Shown piece by piece: positions 7,067 to 13,529 of a DNA stretch of 28,835 bases (position 1 is the stretch's first letter; each line of letters opens with the position of its first letter). Both the position numbers and the translations under genes were made by a program. This stretch comes from JAVBMB01 sp031552995 (GTDB lineage Bacteria; Bacillota; Clostridia; Oscillospirales; Butyricicoccaceae), in the NCBI GenBank assembly GCA_031552995.1, contig JAVBMB010000101.1:1-28835 (forward strand), written 5' to 3'. Under the pieces are notes generated by a model. That model did not search any database. It was not told the DNA's origin and worked only from the letters and a program-made list of their open reading frames with translations.

Positions 7067-8509
7067 CTATTTTGTCTTTGCCTTAACCTTATCCTCATAG
7101 AACACGGCAAAGTTCGGGTCCACAGTTCCCTTGCCAAGATACCTCGCCTTGAAGTCCTTTACAAGCTCGATAAACTTGCTGCCGATTATGATAAGTACGA
7201 CGACGTTTATAAATGTTGGTATGACCGATGAGAAGTCCGCCAGAACCCAAACCTCGGCCGGGGTCTTGCCGCCAAGGACGGTAAACAGCGTCAACAAGCA
7301 GCCGAACACAGGGTTGAGCAGCTTGTAAATCATCATTATCGTTTTCTTCACCGGGCTTGTGTCCTTCATAGCGTGGTTCAGCAGCGTCAGGTAATAGGTG
7401 TACCAGCCTGTGGCGGTTGTCAGCCCGAAAAGGAAAATCGACAGAGCGATAATGATTCTGGCAAATGAGCCTACGTTGGCCTCAAGCGCGGTCAGTGTAA
7501 GCTCCGAGCCAAGCAGGCCGCTGTTCCAGAAGCCTGTTGTAATGACGAGCAGGCCGGTCGCAGTGCAGACGATAATCGTGTCGACAAAAACCTCGAATGC
7601 GCCCAGCATGCCCTGCTTTACGGGGTGCTCGACAGCGGCGGTCGCGTGGATCATCGGTGATGTGCCCCAGCCGGCTTCGTTAGAATAAACCGACCGCGCA
7701 AAGCCGAGCCGAACGGCCTGTATGACGGCTGCGCCCGCAAAACCGCCTACGGCGGCCTGCGCTGTGAATGCGCTCTTGAATACCAGACCAAGCGCGCCGG
7801 GCAGCGCGGTGATATTCATTGCAAGAACAACGATAACGCAGATGACGTAGAATATGCACATGAACGGAACCATATAGCCGGCAATTTCGCCGACCCTTTT
7901 CAGCCCGCCAAGGATGATGGCGTATATGCAGGCCACCATGACAAGCGACGGAATCATATAAGGTATTTTAAACGTTGTGCCTATAGCCTCGGCAATGGTA
8001 AAGTTCTGAAGTGTGATGAAGAATGTAATAAATATACCGCCGCCGAATATGACGGCAAGCACCTTCCACGCCTTCCAGCCGCGTTCTTCGCCAAGGGCCT
8101 TCTGCATGTAATATGTCGGGCCGCCCCAATGCTCACCGTCCGCATTGGATGTGCGGTAGTAAACAGCCAGTGTAACCTCGGCCATCTTGATAGCCATGCC
8201 GAGTAATGCCGCAACCCACAGCCAGAACAGGGCGCCCGGGCCGCCTGTGGCTATAGCGGTGCCGACGCCCGAGATGTTCGAGACGCCGACCGAGCCGCCG
8301 ACGGCGATTGAAACCGCCTGAAACGGCGTAAGCGCGTTCTTCTCGCCGGTGACTGTTGTTTTCTTGAACGGGTTTGTGATGATTCTGCCGATGTGACGGA
8401 ACTGGAAAAAGCCGCTGCGAATGGTGAAATACAGGCCGGCGGCACCTATGGCGATTAGCAGTGGATAACCCCATAGCCAGTACGTAAACTCTTCAAATGC
8501 TGCAAACAT
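7067..8509 (-). CDS. sodium:alanine/glycine symporter, AGCS family, 480 aa
   Basis: Inner-membrane Na+-coupled amino-acid importer (alanine/glycine:cation symporter family). It has about 11 hydrophobic segments. Family landmarks are the N-terminal YWLWGYPLLIAIGAAGLYFTIRSGFFQFRHI, FQAVSIAVGGSVGVSNISGVGTAIATGGPGALFWLWVAALLGMAIKMAEVTLAVYYR (ion/substrate site region), GGPTYYMQKALGE, and ARSVYSNEAGWGTSPMIHATAAVEHPVKQGMLGAFEVFVDT. The length is normal. AGGAGG at 8517-8522 (minus) lies 7 bases before the ATG. A promoter at 8760-8788 implies a leader of about 240 bases. It is monocistronic, ending at the bidirectional terminator. Confidence 0.94.
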   Translation of the reverse strand: MFAAFEEFTYWLWGYPLLIAIGAAGLYFTIRSGFFQFRHIGRIITNPFKKTTVTGEKNALTPFQAVSIAVGGSVGVSNISGVGTAIATGGPGALFWLWVAALLGMAIKMAEVTLAVYYRTSNADGEHWGGPTYYMQKALGEERGWKAWKVLAVIFGGGIFITFFITLQNFTIAEAIGTTFKIPYMIPSLVMVACIYAIILGGLKRVGEIAGYMVPFMCIFYVICVIVVLAMNITALPGALGLVFKSAFTAQAAVGGFAGAAVIQAVRLGFARSVYSNEAGWGTSPMIHATAAVEHPVKQGMLGAFEVFVDTIIVCTATGLLVITTGFWNSGLLGSELTLTALEANVGSFARIIIALSIFLFGLTTATGWYTYYLTLLNHAMKDTSPVKKTIMMIYKLLNPVFGCLLTLFTVLGGKTPAEVWVLADFSSVIPTFINVVVLIIIGSKFIELVKDFKARYLGKGTVDPNFAVFYEDKVKAKTK

Positions 8510-8753
8510 TAAGATACCTCCTCATTTTGTGATAGCACTGCTTTGAAGTAAAATTTTGGACAGACGGTAACCCTCTTTTCCAACCTCCCAAAACTATTTG
8601 AAAAAGCATCACTCCTCACTTTCAAGCCGTTCACTACACCGTGGGCGTGTCAACAAGCAAAAGCCAAATGAAGTCGATGGACATCACGGAGCCATTAAAA
8701 GCAAAAGGAGTTTCGCTGTTTTCAACAAAAAGAACAGACGAACTCATGTAATA
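8510..8753 (-). other. long 5' leader of the AGCS symporter
   Basis: Non-coding DNA between the predicted start site and the symporter ATG. On the minus strand it begins with an imperfect stem-loop of about 12 bp (GAGTT...AACTC arms, plus positions 8708-8746), then a T-rich stretch. I looked for the glycine riboswitch that often precedes this family and did not find its core motifs. No clear terminator is inside it. Its function is unknown. Confidence 0.35.
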
Positions 8754-8759
8754 TATATA

Positions 8760-8788
8760 ATTATATACTATAGAAAGATCGATTACAA
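8760..8788 (-). promoter_or_regulatory. promoter of the AGCS symporter
   Basis: On the minus strand, -35 TTGTAA (8783-8788), a 17-base spacer and -10 TATAAT (8760-8765). The -35 is one half of an inverted repeat TTACAA / TTGTAA (8783-8788, 8805-8810) in very AT-rich DNA. Confidence 0.6.
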
Positions 8789-8810
8789 CTAAAATTTGAA
8801 TAAATTGTAA

Positions 8811-9032
8811 CTAAATTAAGAACGGGAAATCATGTGATAATTCAATAAAAATATATTTGTAAAATATCGATAAATGAGACACTTGAGACATTTTGAACGG
8901 CCGCATACAGCGCGCAAAACGCGGCTCTCCATTTTTCACTTACTGTTGTAACAAAGCTTATAGCGCGTTTTTCTACGGAATACAGTTAAAAAACCCGGCG
9001 CAAACATTGCATAAACTATCCTGCAAAAAATG
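8811..9032. other. intergenic DNA without a gene
   Basis: AT-rich at first, then mixed. No reading frame with a ribosome site is visible. A TTGTAAC motif inside the 9-base near-palindrome TTGTAACAA occurs at 8946-8954. Otherwise nothing is recognised. Confidence 0.5.
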
Positions 9033-9062
9033 AAACACCGGGGGATAATCCTCCGGTGTTTT
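9033..9062 (-). terminator. intrinsic terminator of the SleB hydrolase gene
   Basis: Stem AAACACCGG / CCGGTGTTT, extended by GGA/TCC, around a short AT loop. On the minus strand it is followed by a T-rich tract (TTTCATTTTTT). It lies 17 bases past the stop. Confidence 0.8.
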
Positions 9063-9078
9063 GCGCACTGCCGAGCAA

Positions 9079-10122
9079 TCAGTTGAAAAATGTGTGCGAG
9101 CCTATCTTTGTCAAAACCGTCCTGTTACGCGCCGCCCAGCTGTTGGGAGAAACATTTGTGTTTACAAAATACATCGCGCCGTCAACATTTGTGCAGCCCT
9201 CCAGGCACAGCTTTGCCGCCATTATCGATTCGCTGGACGGGGTTTTATATATCGCCTTGCCTTTTGTCGGGGTGAACTGCGTGCCGTTTTTCTTGTCAAA
9301 TATAACGTCATAAACGCTGTTCGGGAACTTGGGGCTTTCAATACGATGCATAACGACGCTGCCGACTGCAAGCTTGCCCTCAAACGGCTCGCTGCCGCTC
9401 TCCGCCTGAATTATGCGTGACATCCAAAGCAAATCATCGGCGCTGTAGAAAGACGCCGCCGGCGCAAGCGGCGTGCCGCCTGACAGTGTGACATTCTTCG
9501 TATCGGCATTCCAGCCGACGACAAGGGTAAAGACCTTTGCCATGCCGCGAATCGGGACCATAGTGCTGCCGTCCACCATCATGCACTTGCCGGGCATATA
9601 GAAGAATCGGTCGTTGGCGTTTACCAGCTCGGTGTCAAGCTGAAGCGACATATTCAGTTCGGCGCCCTTTGTCACGGTGACCGTTTTTTTATCGCCGTTC
9701 CAACTGACTGTGCAGCCGAGCTGTTCGCAAAACGCGCGAAGCGGCACGTATGTGTTTTGGCCTATGACAACGGGCGCCGTGTCAAATGTCATGAGCAGTC
9801 CGTTCAGGTACACCTTGATAAGATTCGGCTCCTCGGCGGGCGTCTGTTCGGCAGGCGCTGCCAGTGTAACCGCTTCATCGGTTTGCGCGGCCGCCTCTTG
9901 GGCGTCATTTTGCGCAATCGAAATTACATTTTCGATTAAGCTGGTAAAGAAACTGCTGTTTGGTTCTGTTGTTTCGGCCGCAGGGGGCAAGGCTTCGGTC
10001 TCGCTCGCTGTTGCTATAGCCGTAAGCGATGTAAGCGTTAACATCGCGCATACGACAAGTGTAATCCATTTTCGATGTTTGATCATAATATTTGACTGCC
10101 CGTAATTGTATATGCCGGACAA
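9079..10122 (-). CDS. secreted cell-wall hydrolase: copper-amine-oxidase-like domain + SleB domain, 347 aa
   Basis: Exported peptidoglycan hydrolase. Residues about 14-40 are a signal peptide (IKHRKWITLVVCAMLTLTSLTAIATAS). An Ala/Glu/Thr-rich linker follows to about 100. A copper-amine-oxidase N-terminal-like (stalk) domain spans about 104-215, with repeats of VPLRAFCEQLGCTVSWNGDKKTVTV and VPIRGMAKVFTLVVGWNADTKNVTL. The SleB/cortex-hydrolase domain spans about 232-347 (SRIIQAESGSEPFEGKLAVGSVVMHRIESPKFPNSVYDVI; E241 is the likely catalytic Glu; QFTPTKGKAIYKTP; IGSHTFFN at the end). SleB enzymes are lytic transglycosylases acting on spore cortex or vegetative wall. The start is a TTG at 10122 because AGGAG lies 4 bases upstream; an in-frame ATG at 10086 has a poor site. 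The leader is long and structured. Confidence 0.9.
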   Translation of the reverse strand: MSGIYNYGQSNIMIKHRKWITLVVCAMLTLTSLTAIATASETEALPPAAETTEPNSSFFTSLIENVISIAQNDAQEAAAQTDEAVTLAAPAEQTPAEEPNLIKVYLNGLLMTFDTAPVVIGQNTYVPLRAFCEQLGCTVSWNGDKKTVTVTKGAELNMSLQLDTELVNANDRFFYMPGKCMMVDGSTMVPIRGMAKVFTLVVGWNADTKNVTLSGGTPLAPAASFYSADDLLWMSRIIQAESGSEPFEGKLAVGSVVMHRIESPKFPNSVYDVIFDKKNGTQFTPTKGKAIYKTPSSESIMAAKLCLEGCTNVDGAMYFVNTNVSPNSWAARNRTVLTKIGSHTFFN

Positions 10123-10143
10123 TCGACTCCTTTCGTTAAGTAC

Positions 10144-10204
10144 ACGCCATGTCAGTCATGGCGTCGGCTTCGCGGCCGTGATAAACCGGCCATTCTTGCG
10201 AAGC
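10144..10204 (-). other. two stable hairpins in the sleB leader
   Basis: Hairpin 1 (10167-10204) has outer stem GCTTCGC / GCGAAGC and inner stem GGCCG / CGGCC. Hairpin 2 (10144-10164) has stem ACGCCATG / CATGGCGT with a 5-base loop. They sit between the repeat array and the AGGAG ribosome site (10127-10131). No U-tract follows, so any control would be on translation or RNA stability. I could not match it to a known riboswitch class. Confidence 0.5.
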
Positions 10205-10224
10205 TGAGTCCCCGCGTAAATATA

Positions 10225-10273
10225 TTGTAACCAATATAGAGGGTTTGTAACCGGTTTGCGATATTTTGTAACC
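10225..10273 (-). repeat. three direct repeats GGTTACAA with helical spacing
   Basis: On the minus strand GGTTACAA occurs at 10266-10273, 10245-10252 and 10225-10232: identical 8-mers with periods of 21 and 20 bases, i.e. two helical turns. They begin about 14 bases downstream of the predicted start site. Candidate operator for a regulator that binds one DNA face. Confidence 0.6.
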
Positions 10274-10293
10274 GATTTGTCATAAACAACCAC

Positions 10294-10321
10294 ATAATAG
10301 CATATTCAGGGGAAATGTCAA
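10294..10321 (-). promoter_or_regulatory. promoter of the sleB gene
   Basis: On the minus strand, -35 TTGACA (10316-10321), 16-base spacer and -10 TATTAT (10294-10299). A start near 10287 gives a leader of about 165 bases. Confidence 0.75.
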
Positions 10322-10376
10322 GTCGAAGCCGGTCGGCGCTCGGAATAATTGTCGGCCAAAATTAGCCCATAATAAA

Positions 10377-10422
10377 CAAAAAATCGCCTGAACCCCCATA
10401 AATCAAGGGATTTAGCGATGGA
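10377..10422 (-). terminator. probable terminator downstream of the TauE/SafE gene
   Basis: On the minus strand, arms ATCGC + TAAATCCC and GGGGTTCAG + GCGAT form an imperfect stem (with G-U pairs and one mismatch) followed by TTTTTTG. It lies about 180 bases past the gene, so the transcript would have a long 3' tail or run across a gene remnant. Confidence 0.5.
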
Positions 10423-10567
10423 TATATCTGGGTTTATAACATATGCTCAACTTGCCGCAAAACAACCAAATCTTAAGGCGAAAATTACATACAAATTGTA
10501 AACAGCCTACAAAAAAGACGATTTACTTACTGATGGTAAGATTTGCCATGAGACGAATATGGAATAA
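10418..10567 (+). pseudogene. possible remnant of a small gene
   Basis: From an ATG at 10418 a protein-like frame runs 27 codons (MDISGFITYAQLAAKQPN...) to TAA at 10499. It continues in the same frame for 21 more codons (TAYKKDDLLTDGKICHETNME) to a second TAA at 10565. The composition looks coding and more AT-rich than the neighbouring genes. I know no homologue and the upstream AAGGG is a poor ribosome site. Chance cannot be excluded. Confidence 0.2.
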
Positions 10568-10599
10568 TGCATAAAAAGTAAGACGAATATATATGAATA

Positions 10600-11367
10600 T
10601 TAACCAATAAAATCATATGCAATTTTCACAAATATCAACACGAGAACAAACATCATAACTTTTTTGATATTTTTGCTGCCGTTTTTTATTGCAAAACGTG
10701 CTCCTGCCCAATTTCCCAGCATAGAACATGCGCCGACGGGAAGTAAAATCGAATAATTGACATTACCGCTCATTATAAAGACAGTAAGCGACGTAATTCC
10801 TGAGGCGAGATTGCTCACGCGCGCGCAACCGGCGGCGGTTATCAGCTCGGTGCCAAGAAATACCGTGAACCCCAGCAAAAGAAATGTTCCGGCGCCGGGT
10901 CCGATAAGCCCGTCATATGTTCCGCACAGCAGACCGATTGAAAAGGATACAGCAGCTGTGGCAGCGGGCGAGGAGACCTTACGCTGTGCAGGCTGCCCGA
11001 AATTGCGTTTGAAAAGAAGATACACCGCCACACACGGCAGCGCAATCAGCATAATCAGCTTCAGATACCTTTCGGAGAGAACAAGCGCCAGGTTAGAGCC
11101 TAAAATACCGCCAAGAAGCGCGCCGACAATAGAAAACGCCGCAATTTTAAAATCGACATATCCGCTCTTAATGTATTTACCTGCCGATATCACACCGCCG
11201 CACGTCGCAATAAGCTTATTAGTCCCGGCTGCCATATGCGGCGGAAATCCGGCCAGCAGGTAAGCCGGCAGCGTAATCACGCCGCCGCCGCCCGCGATGG
11301 AATCGACAAAGGCGCCAAAGAAAATCAGCGGGCATAAGATCAAACACGTTCTCACATACTCACTCAA
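10600..11367 (-). CDS. TauE/SafE family permease, 255 aa
   Basis: Membrane protein with about eight hydrophobic segments, of the family that exports sulfite, sulfoacetate or other organic anions. Its two halves carry the family repeats: FFGAFVDSIAGGGGVITLPAYLLAGFPPHMAAGTNKLIATCGG near the N-terminus and LCGTYDGLIGPGAGTFLLLGFTVFLGTELITAAGCARVSNLASG in the second half. The start is a TTG at 11367: GGAGGA lies 7 bases upstream, while a downstream ATG in another frame would not fit. It has its own promoter at 11409-11438 and is divergent from the MFS gene. Substrate unknown; no sulfur-metabolism gene is close by. Confidence 0.9.
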   Translation of the reverse strand: MSEYVRTCLILCPLIFFGAFVDSIAGGGGVITLPAYLLAGFPPHMAAGTNKLIATCGGVISAGKYIKSGYVDFKIAAFSIVGALLGGILGSNLALVLSERYLKLIMLIALPCVAVYLLFKRNFGQPAQRKVSSPAATAAVSFSIGLLCGTYDGLIGPGAGTFLLLGFTVFLGTELITAAGCARVSNLASGITSLTVFIMSGNVNYSILLPVGACSMLGNWAGARFAIKNGSKNIKKVMMFVLVLIFVKIAYDFIG

Positions 11368-11408
11368 AACAATTCCTCCGAAAATGCGCGGTCAGACGCG
11401 CCGGTATT

Positions 11409-11438
11409 ATTGTACATATTAATCACATTTCCTGTCAA
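11409..11438 (-). promoter_or_regulatory. promoter of the TauE/SafE gene
   Basis: On the minus strand, -35 TTGACA (11433-11438), 18-base spacer and -10 TACAAT (11409-11414). A GGAGGA ribosome site follows before the TTG start. Confidence 0.7.
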
Positions 11439-11528
11439 CGGCGGAACCGATAAAAATCAATTGAGACAATCAATATTATTTGATATATTTGCAAACAAAA
11501 TATTTTTATATAAATAGTAAAATATATC

Positions 11529-11557
11529 TTGACATACCTTATCAAGTGAGGTATTAT
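11529..11557 (+). promoter_or_regulatory. promoter of the MFS gene with overlapping operator-like palindrome
   Basis: -35 TTGACA (11529-11534), 17-base spacer and -10 TATTAT (11552-11557). An inverted repeat ATACCT (11534-11539) / AGGTAT (11549-11554) fills the spacer and touches both boxes, as expected of a repressor operator. GTGAGGTRTTA is repeated at 11546-11556 and 11588-11598, 42 bases apart, the second copy covering the ribosome site. Confidence 0.65.
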
Positions 11558-11602
11558 TTATTCATGATAAATTGAAAAATAAAGTATGTGAGGTGTTAAC
11601 TT

Positions 11603-12859
11603 ATGTTAGCTGAAAATAAATGGAAGAGGCTGTTCGGCCTGATAACCGTCGGCCAGGTGTTCTCACTCGTCGGCTCAAGCGCCGCAAGCTTCGCGATAAT
11701 CTGGTGGATGACCATCGAGACAAACTCGGCGATTATGCTGACGTTAGCGTCGATTATCAACTATCTGCCGCAAGCGTTGCTAAGCCCGATCGCCGGCGTG
11801 TGGGTCGACCGCATAAACCGCAAGACGGTCATGATGGTTTCAGACGGCGTCGTGGCGCTTTCAAGCGCAATCATAGCTGTGGCCTTCATTGCGGGCACGC
11901 CAAGCGTCACATTTATCCTGTCAATGATTTTGCTCAGGTCAATCGGCAATGCATTTCACGGCCCTGCGTTCATGTCTGTCATCCCGTCAATAGTCCCGCC
12001 CGAAAGCCTCTTAAAAGCCGGCGGATGGGGGAAAATCGCAAACTCCGGCGCTACGCTTCTCGGCCCGGCGATCGGCGCGCTGCTGCTGGGCATCGGCTCT
12101 ATTCCGGCCGTAATGATGGTCGATATCGTCGGCGCGGCGTTCGCGATTGGCTCATTGTTATTTGTAAAGCTGCCTAAAATGGTCGCTCCCAAAGAAAAAC
12201 TCACCTTTTTCGCCGATATGAAGGACGGTTTCTCAACCGTAATCGGCAACAAAGCCCTGCTCTCCATATTTTTCCCGTCAATGATAGCTGTCATGTTCGG
12301 CAACCCGATGGCGACATTGTTCCCGTTGTTTGTTCGCACGCATTTCAATGGCGGCGTATGGCATACAAGCGCGGTGGAGATGTGCTTTACGGTCGGCGTG
12401 CTGCTCGGCGCAGTTGCAATGGGTATGTGGGGCAGCGCAAAGCGCAAGTTTACGCTTGTCACGTTATCGATATTCGGCGTCGCTATAACGTCAATGGTTA
12501 TGGGCATGCTTACGCCGTCGATGTTTGCGGTGTTCATCGGCCTCATAGTCCTGATGGGCATAAGCTGCTCGGTGCTCGATATACCGCTTGTTGCCTATAT
12601 TCAGGAGAGTACCGACCCCGCAAAGATGGGCAAAGTGATGTCACTTGTCATCAGCAGCATAGGTATAGCTGGCCCGATAGGCATGGCGATTGCGGGTCCT
12701 GCCGCCGAGTATCTCGGCATCACTACATGGTTTGTGATTTCCGGCACAGCCATGCTTGCAGCGGCTGTGTGGGCGTATCTCGCTTCCCACAAGTACGAGG
12801 TTCAATATATCGCCCACGGCATCCAAGCATTCGCCAAAGGCGGCTGCGGCGAGGGATGA
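11603..12859 (+). CDS. MFS transporter, MFS_3/macrolide-efflux-like, 418 aa
   Basis: Major facilitator with about 12 hydrophobic segments, of the MFS_3 group (enterobactin exporter and Mef-type drug pumps). The N-terminus WKRLFGLITVGQVFSLVGSSAASFAIIWWM is typical of the MefA/EntS group. The cytoplasmic loop between segments 2 and 3 has the motif A form GVWVDRINRKTVMM, and a GxxxGPxxG-like element is at GATLLGPAIGALLLG. It has GAGGTG as ribosome site. It is probably a drug or metabolite exporter; substrate unknown. No regulator gene is adjacent although an operator-like palindrome lies in its promoter. A strong hairpin follows the gene. Confidence 0.92.
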   Translation: MLAENKWKRLFGLITVGQVFSLVGSSAASFAIIWWMTIETNSAIMLTLASIINYLPQALLSPIAGVWVDRINRKTVMMVSDGVVALSSAIIAVAFIAGTPSVTFILSMILLRSIGNAFHGPAFMSVIPSIVPPESLLKAGGWGKIANSGATLLGPAIGALLLGIGSIPAVMMVDIVGAAFAIGSLLFVKLPKMVAPKEKLTFFADMKDGFSTVIGNKALLSIFFPSMIAVMFGNPMATLFPLFVRTHFNGGVWHTSAVEMCFTVGVLLGAVAMGMWGSAKRKFTLVTLSIFGVAITSMVMGMLTPSMFAVFIGLIVLMGISCSVLDIPLVAYIQESTDPAKMGKVMSLVISSIGIAGPIGMAIAGPAAEYLGITTWFVISGTAMLAAAVWAYLASHKYEVQYIAHGIQAFAKGGCGEG

Positions 12860-12894
12860 CCCCCTCGCGGCAACCGGTTTAAATAATTGTTGCG

Positions 12895-12926
12895 GCAGGA
12901 AGACCCCCAAACGGGGGTCTTCCTGC
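12895..12926 (+). terminator. strong hairpin after the MFS gene
   Basis: 14-bp perfect stem (GCAGGAAGACCCCC and its complement) with loop AAAC. The following tract is only TTGTGTGG, so termination may be partial or the hairpin may act in 3'-end protection. Confidence 0.65.
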
Positions 12927-13025
12927 TTGTGTGGAAGAAAAGCGCCGGGCTTGCCTTTTATTACATTTATTGATAAAGTGATTATGTGCTGAATTATTTC
13001 ATTTTCAACCGGAGGCTGACAATAT

Positions 13026-13469
13026 ATGGTGATAATCCAAACGAAAAACGGCGATGAGTACTGGGATAAGACTGTTATCTACGCGGAGAACTGTGCGTGG
13101 GGTGAAGTGGGCAGCCATCTTGCGGGGCGTATGAAGAGCAACGGTTTCATCGACTGGGAGGCTGTGTTTATCGCGGTGGACAGCATGAGTATTGTCGGAT
13201 TTTGCACATTCTTGAAGGAGGATTTCTATCCGGAAAACAGGTATTCTCCCTGGATAAGCACAATTTTCGTCGATGAAAGCCGCCGAGGCAAAAGGCTAAG
13301 CCATCAGATGATAGAGACCGCCGTCAAACATGCGAAGAAGTGCGGCTTTTCAAAGGTTTATATACCGTCTGATATGACGGGGTTTTACGAGAAAGCCGGG
13401 TTTCATATGATTGATACCCTTAAAAACTATAACGGAGATATGGACAGGATTTTTATGCGGGAAATATAG
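13026..13469 (+). CDS. GNAT family N-acetyltransferase, 147 aa
   Basis: Acetyl-CoA-dependent N-acyltransferase fold. The pantetheine-binding motif A is STIFVDESRRGKRLSHQMIETAVKHAKKCGF (R/Q-x-x-G-x-G/A variant RRGKRL), followed by the motif B region VYIPSDMTGFYEKAGFHMIDTL with the FYEKAGF hallmark. GGAGG lies 10 bases before the ATG. The acceptor (small molecule, drug or protein) cannot be told. It is convergent with mtaB and shares the terminator at 13493-13518. Confidence 0.9.
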   Translation: MVIIQTKNGDEYWDKTVIYAENCAWGEVGSHLAGRMKSNGFIDWEAVFIAVDSMSIVGFCTFLKEDFYPENRYSPWISTIFVDESRRGKRLSHQMIETAVKHAKKCGFSKVYIPSDMTGFYEKAGFHMIDTLKNYNGDMDRIFMREI

Positions 13470-13492
13470 AGGTCAACATAATGCCATACAAA

Positions 13493-13518
13493 AAGCGCCG
13501 GGATATATCCCGGCGCTT
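13493..13518. terminator. palindromic terminator between GNAT and mtaB
   Basis: 26-bp perfect palindrome (AAGCGCCGGGATA and its complement). On the minus strand it runs into TTTTTG, a good terminator for mtaB; on the plus strand only a weak tract follows, so it is less efficient for the GNAT gene. Confidence 0.8.
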
Positions 13519-13529
13519 GTGTCAAAAAG

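Noticed and set aside
10123..10287. c-di-GMP-I or c-di-AMP (ydaO) riboswitch upstream of sleB
   Set aside because: Such riboswitches are common on wall-hydrolase genes, but the conserved cores as I remember them (GCACAGGGCAAACC..., CCGGGGGA...GGGGUGAAUC) are not present.
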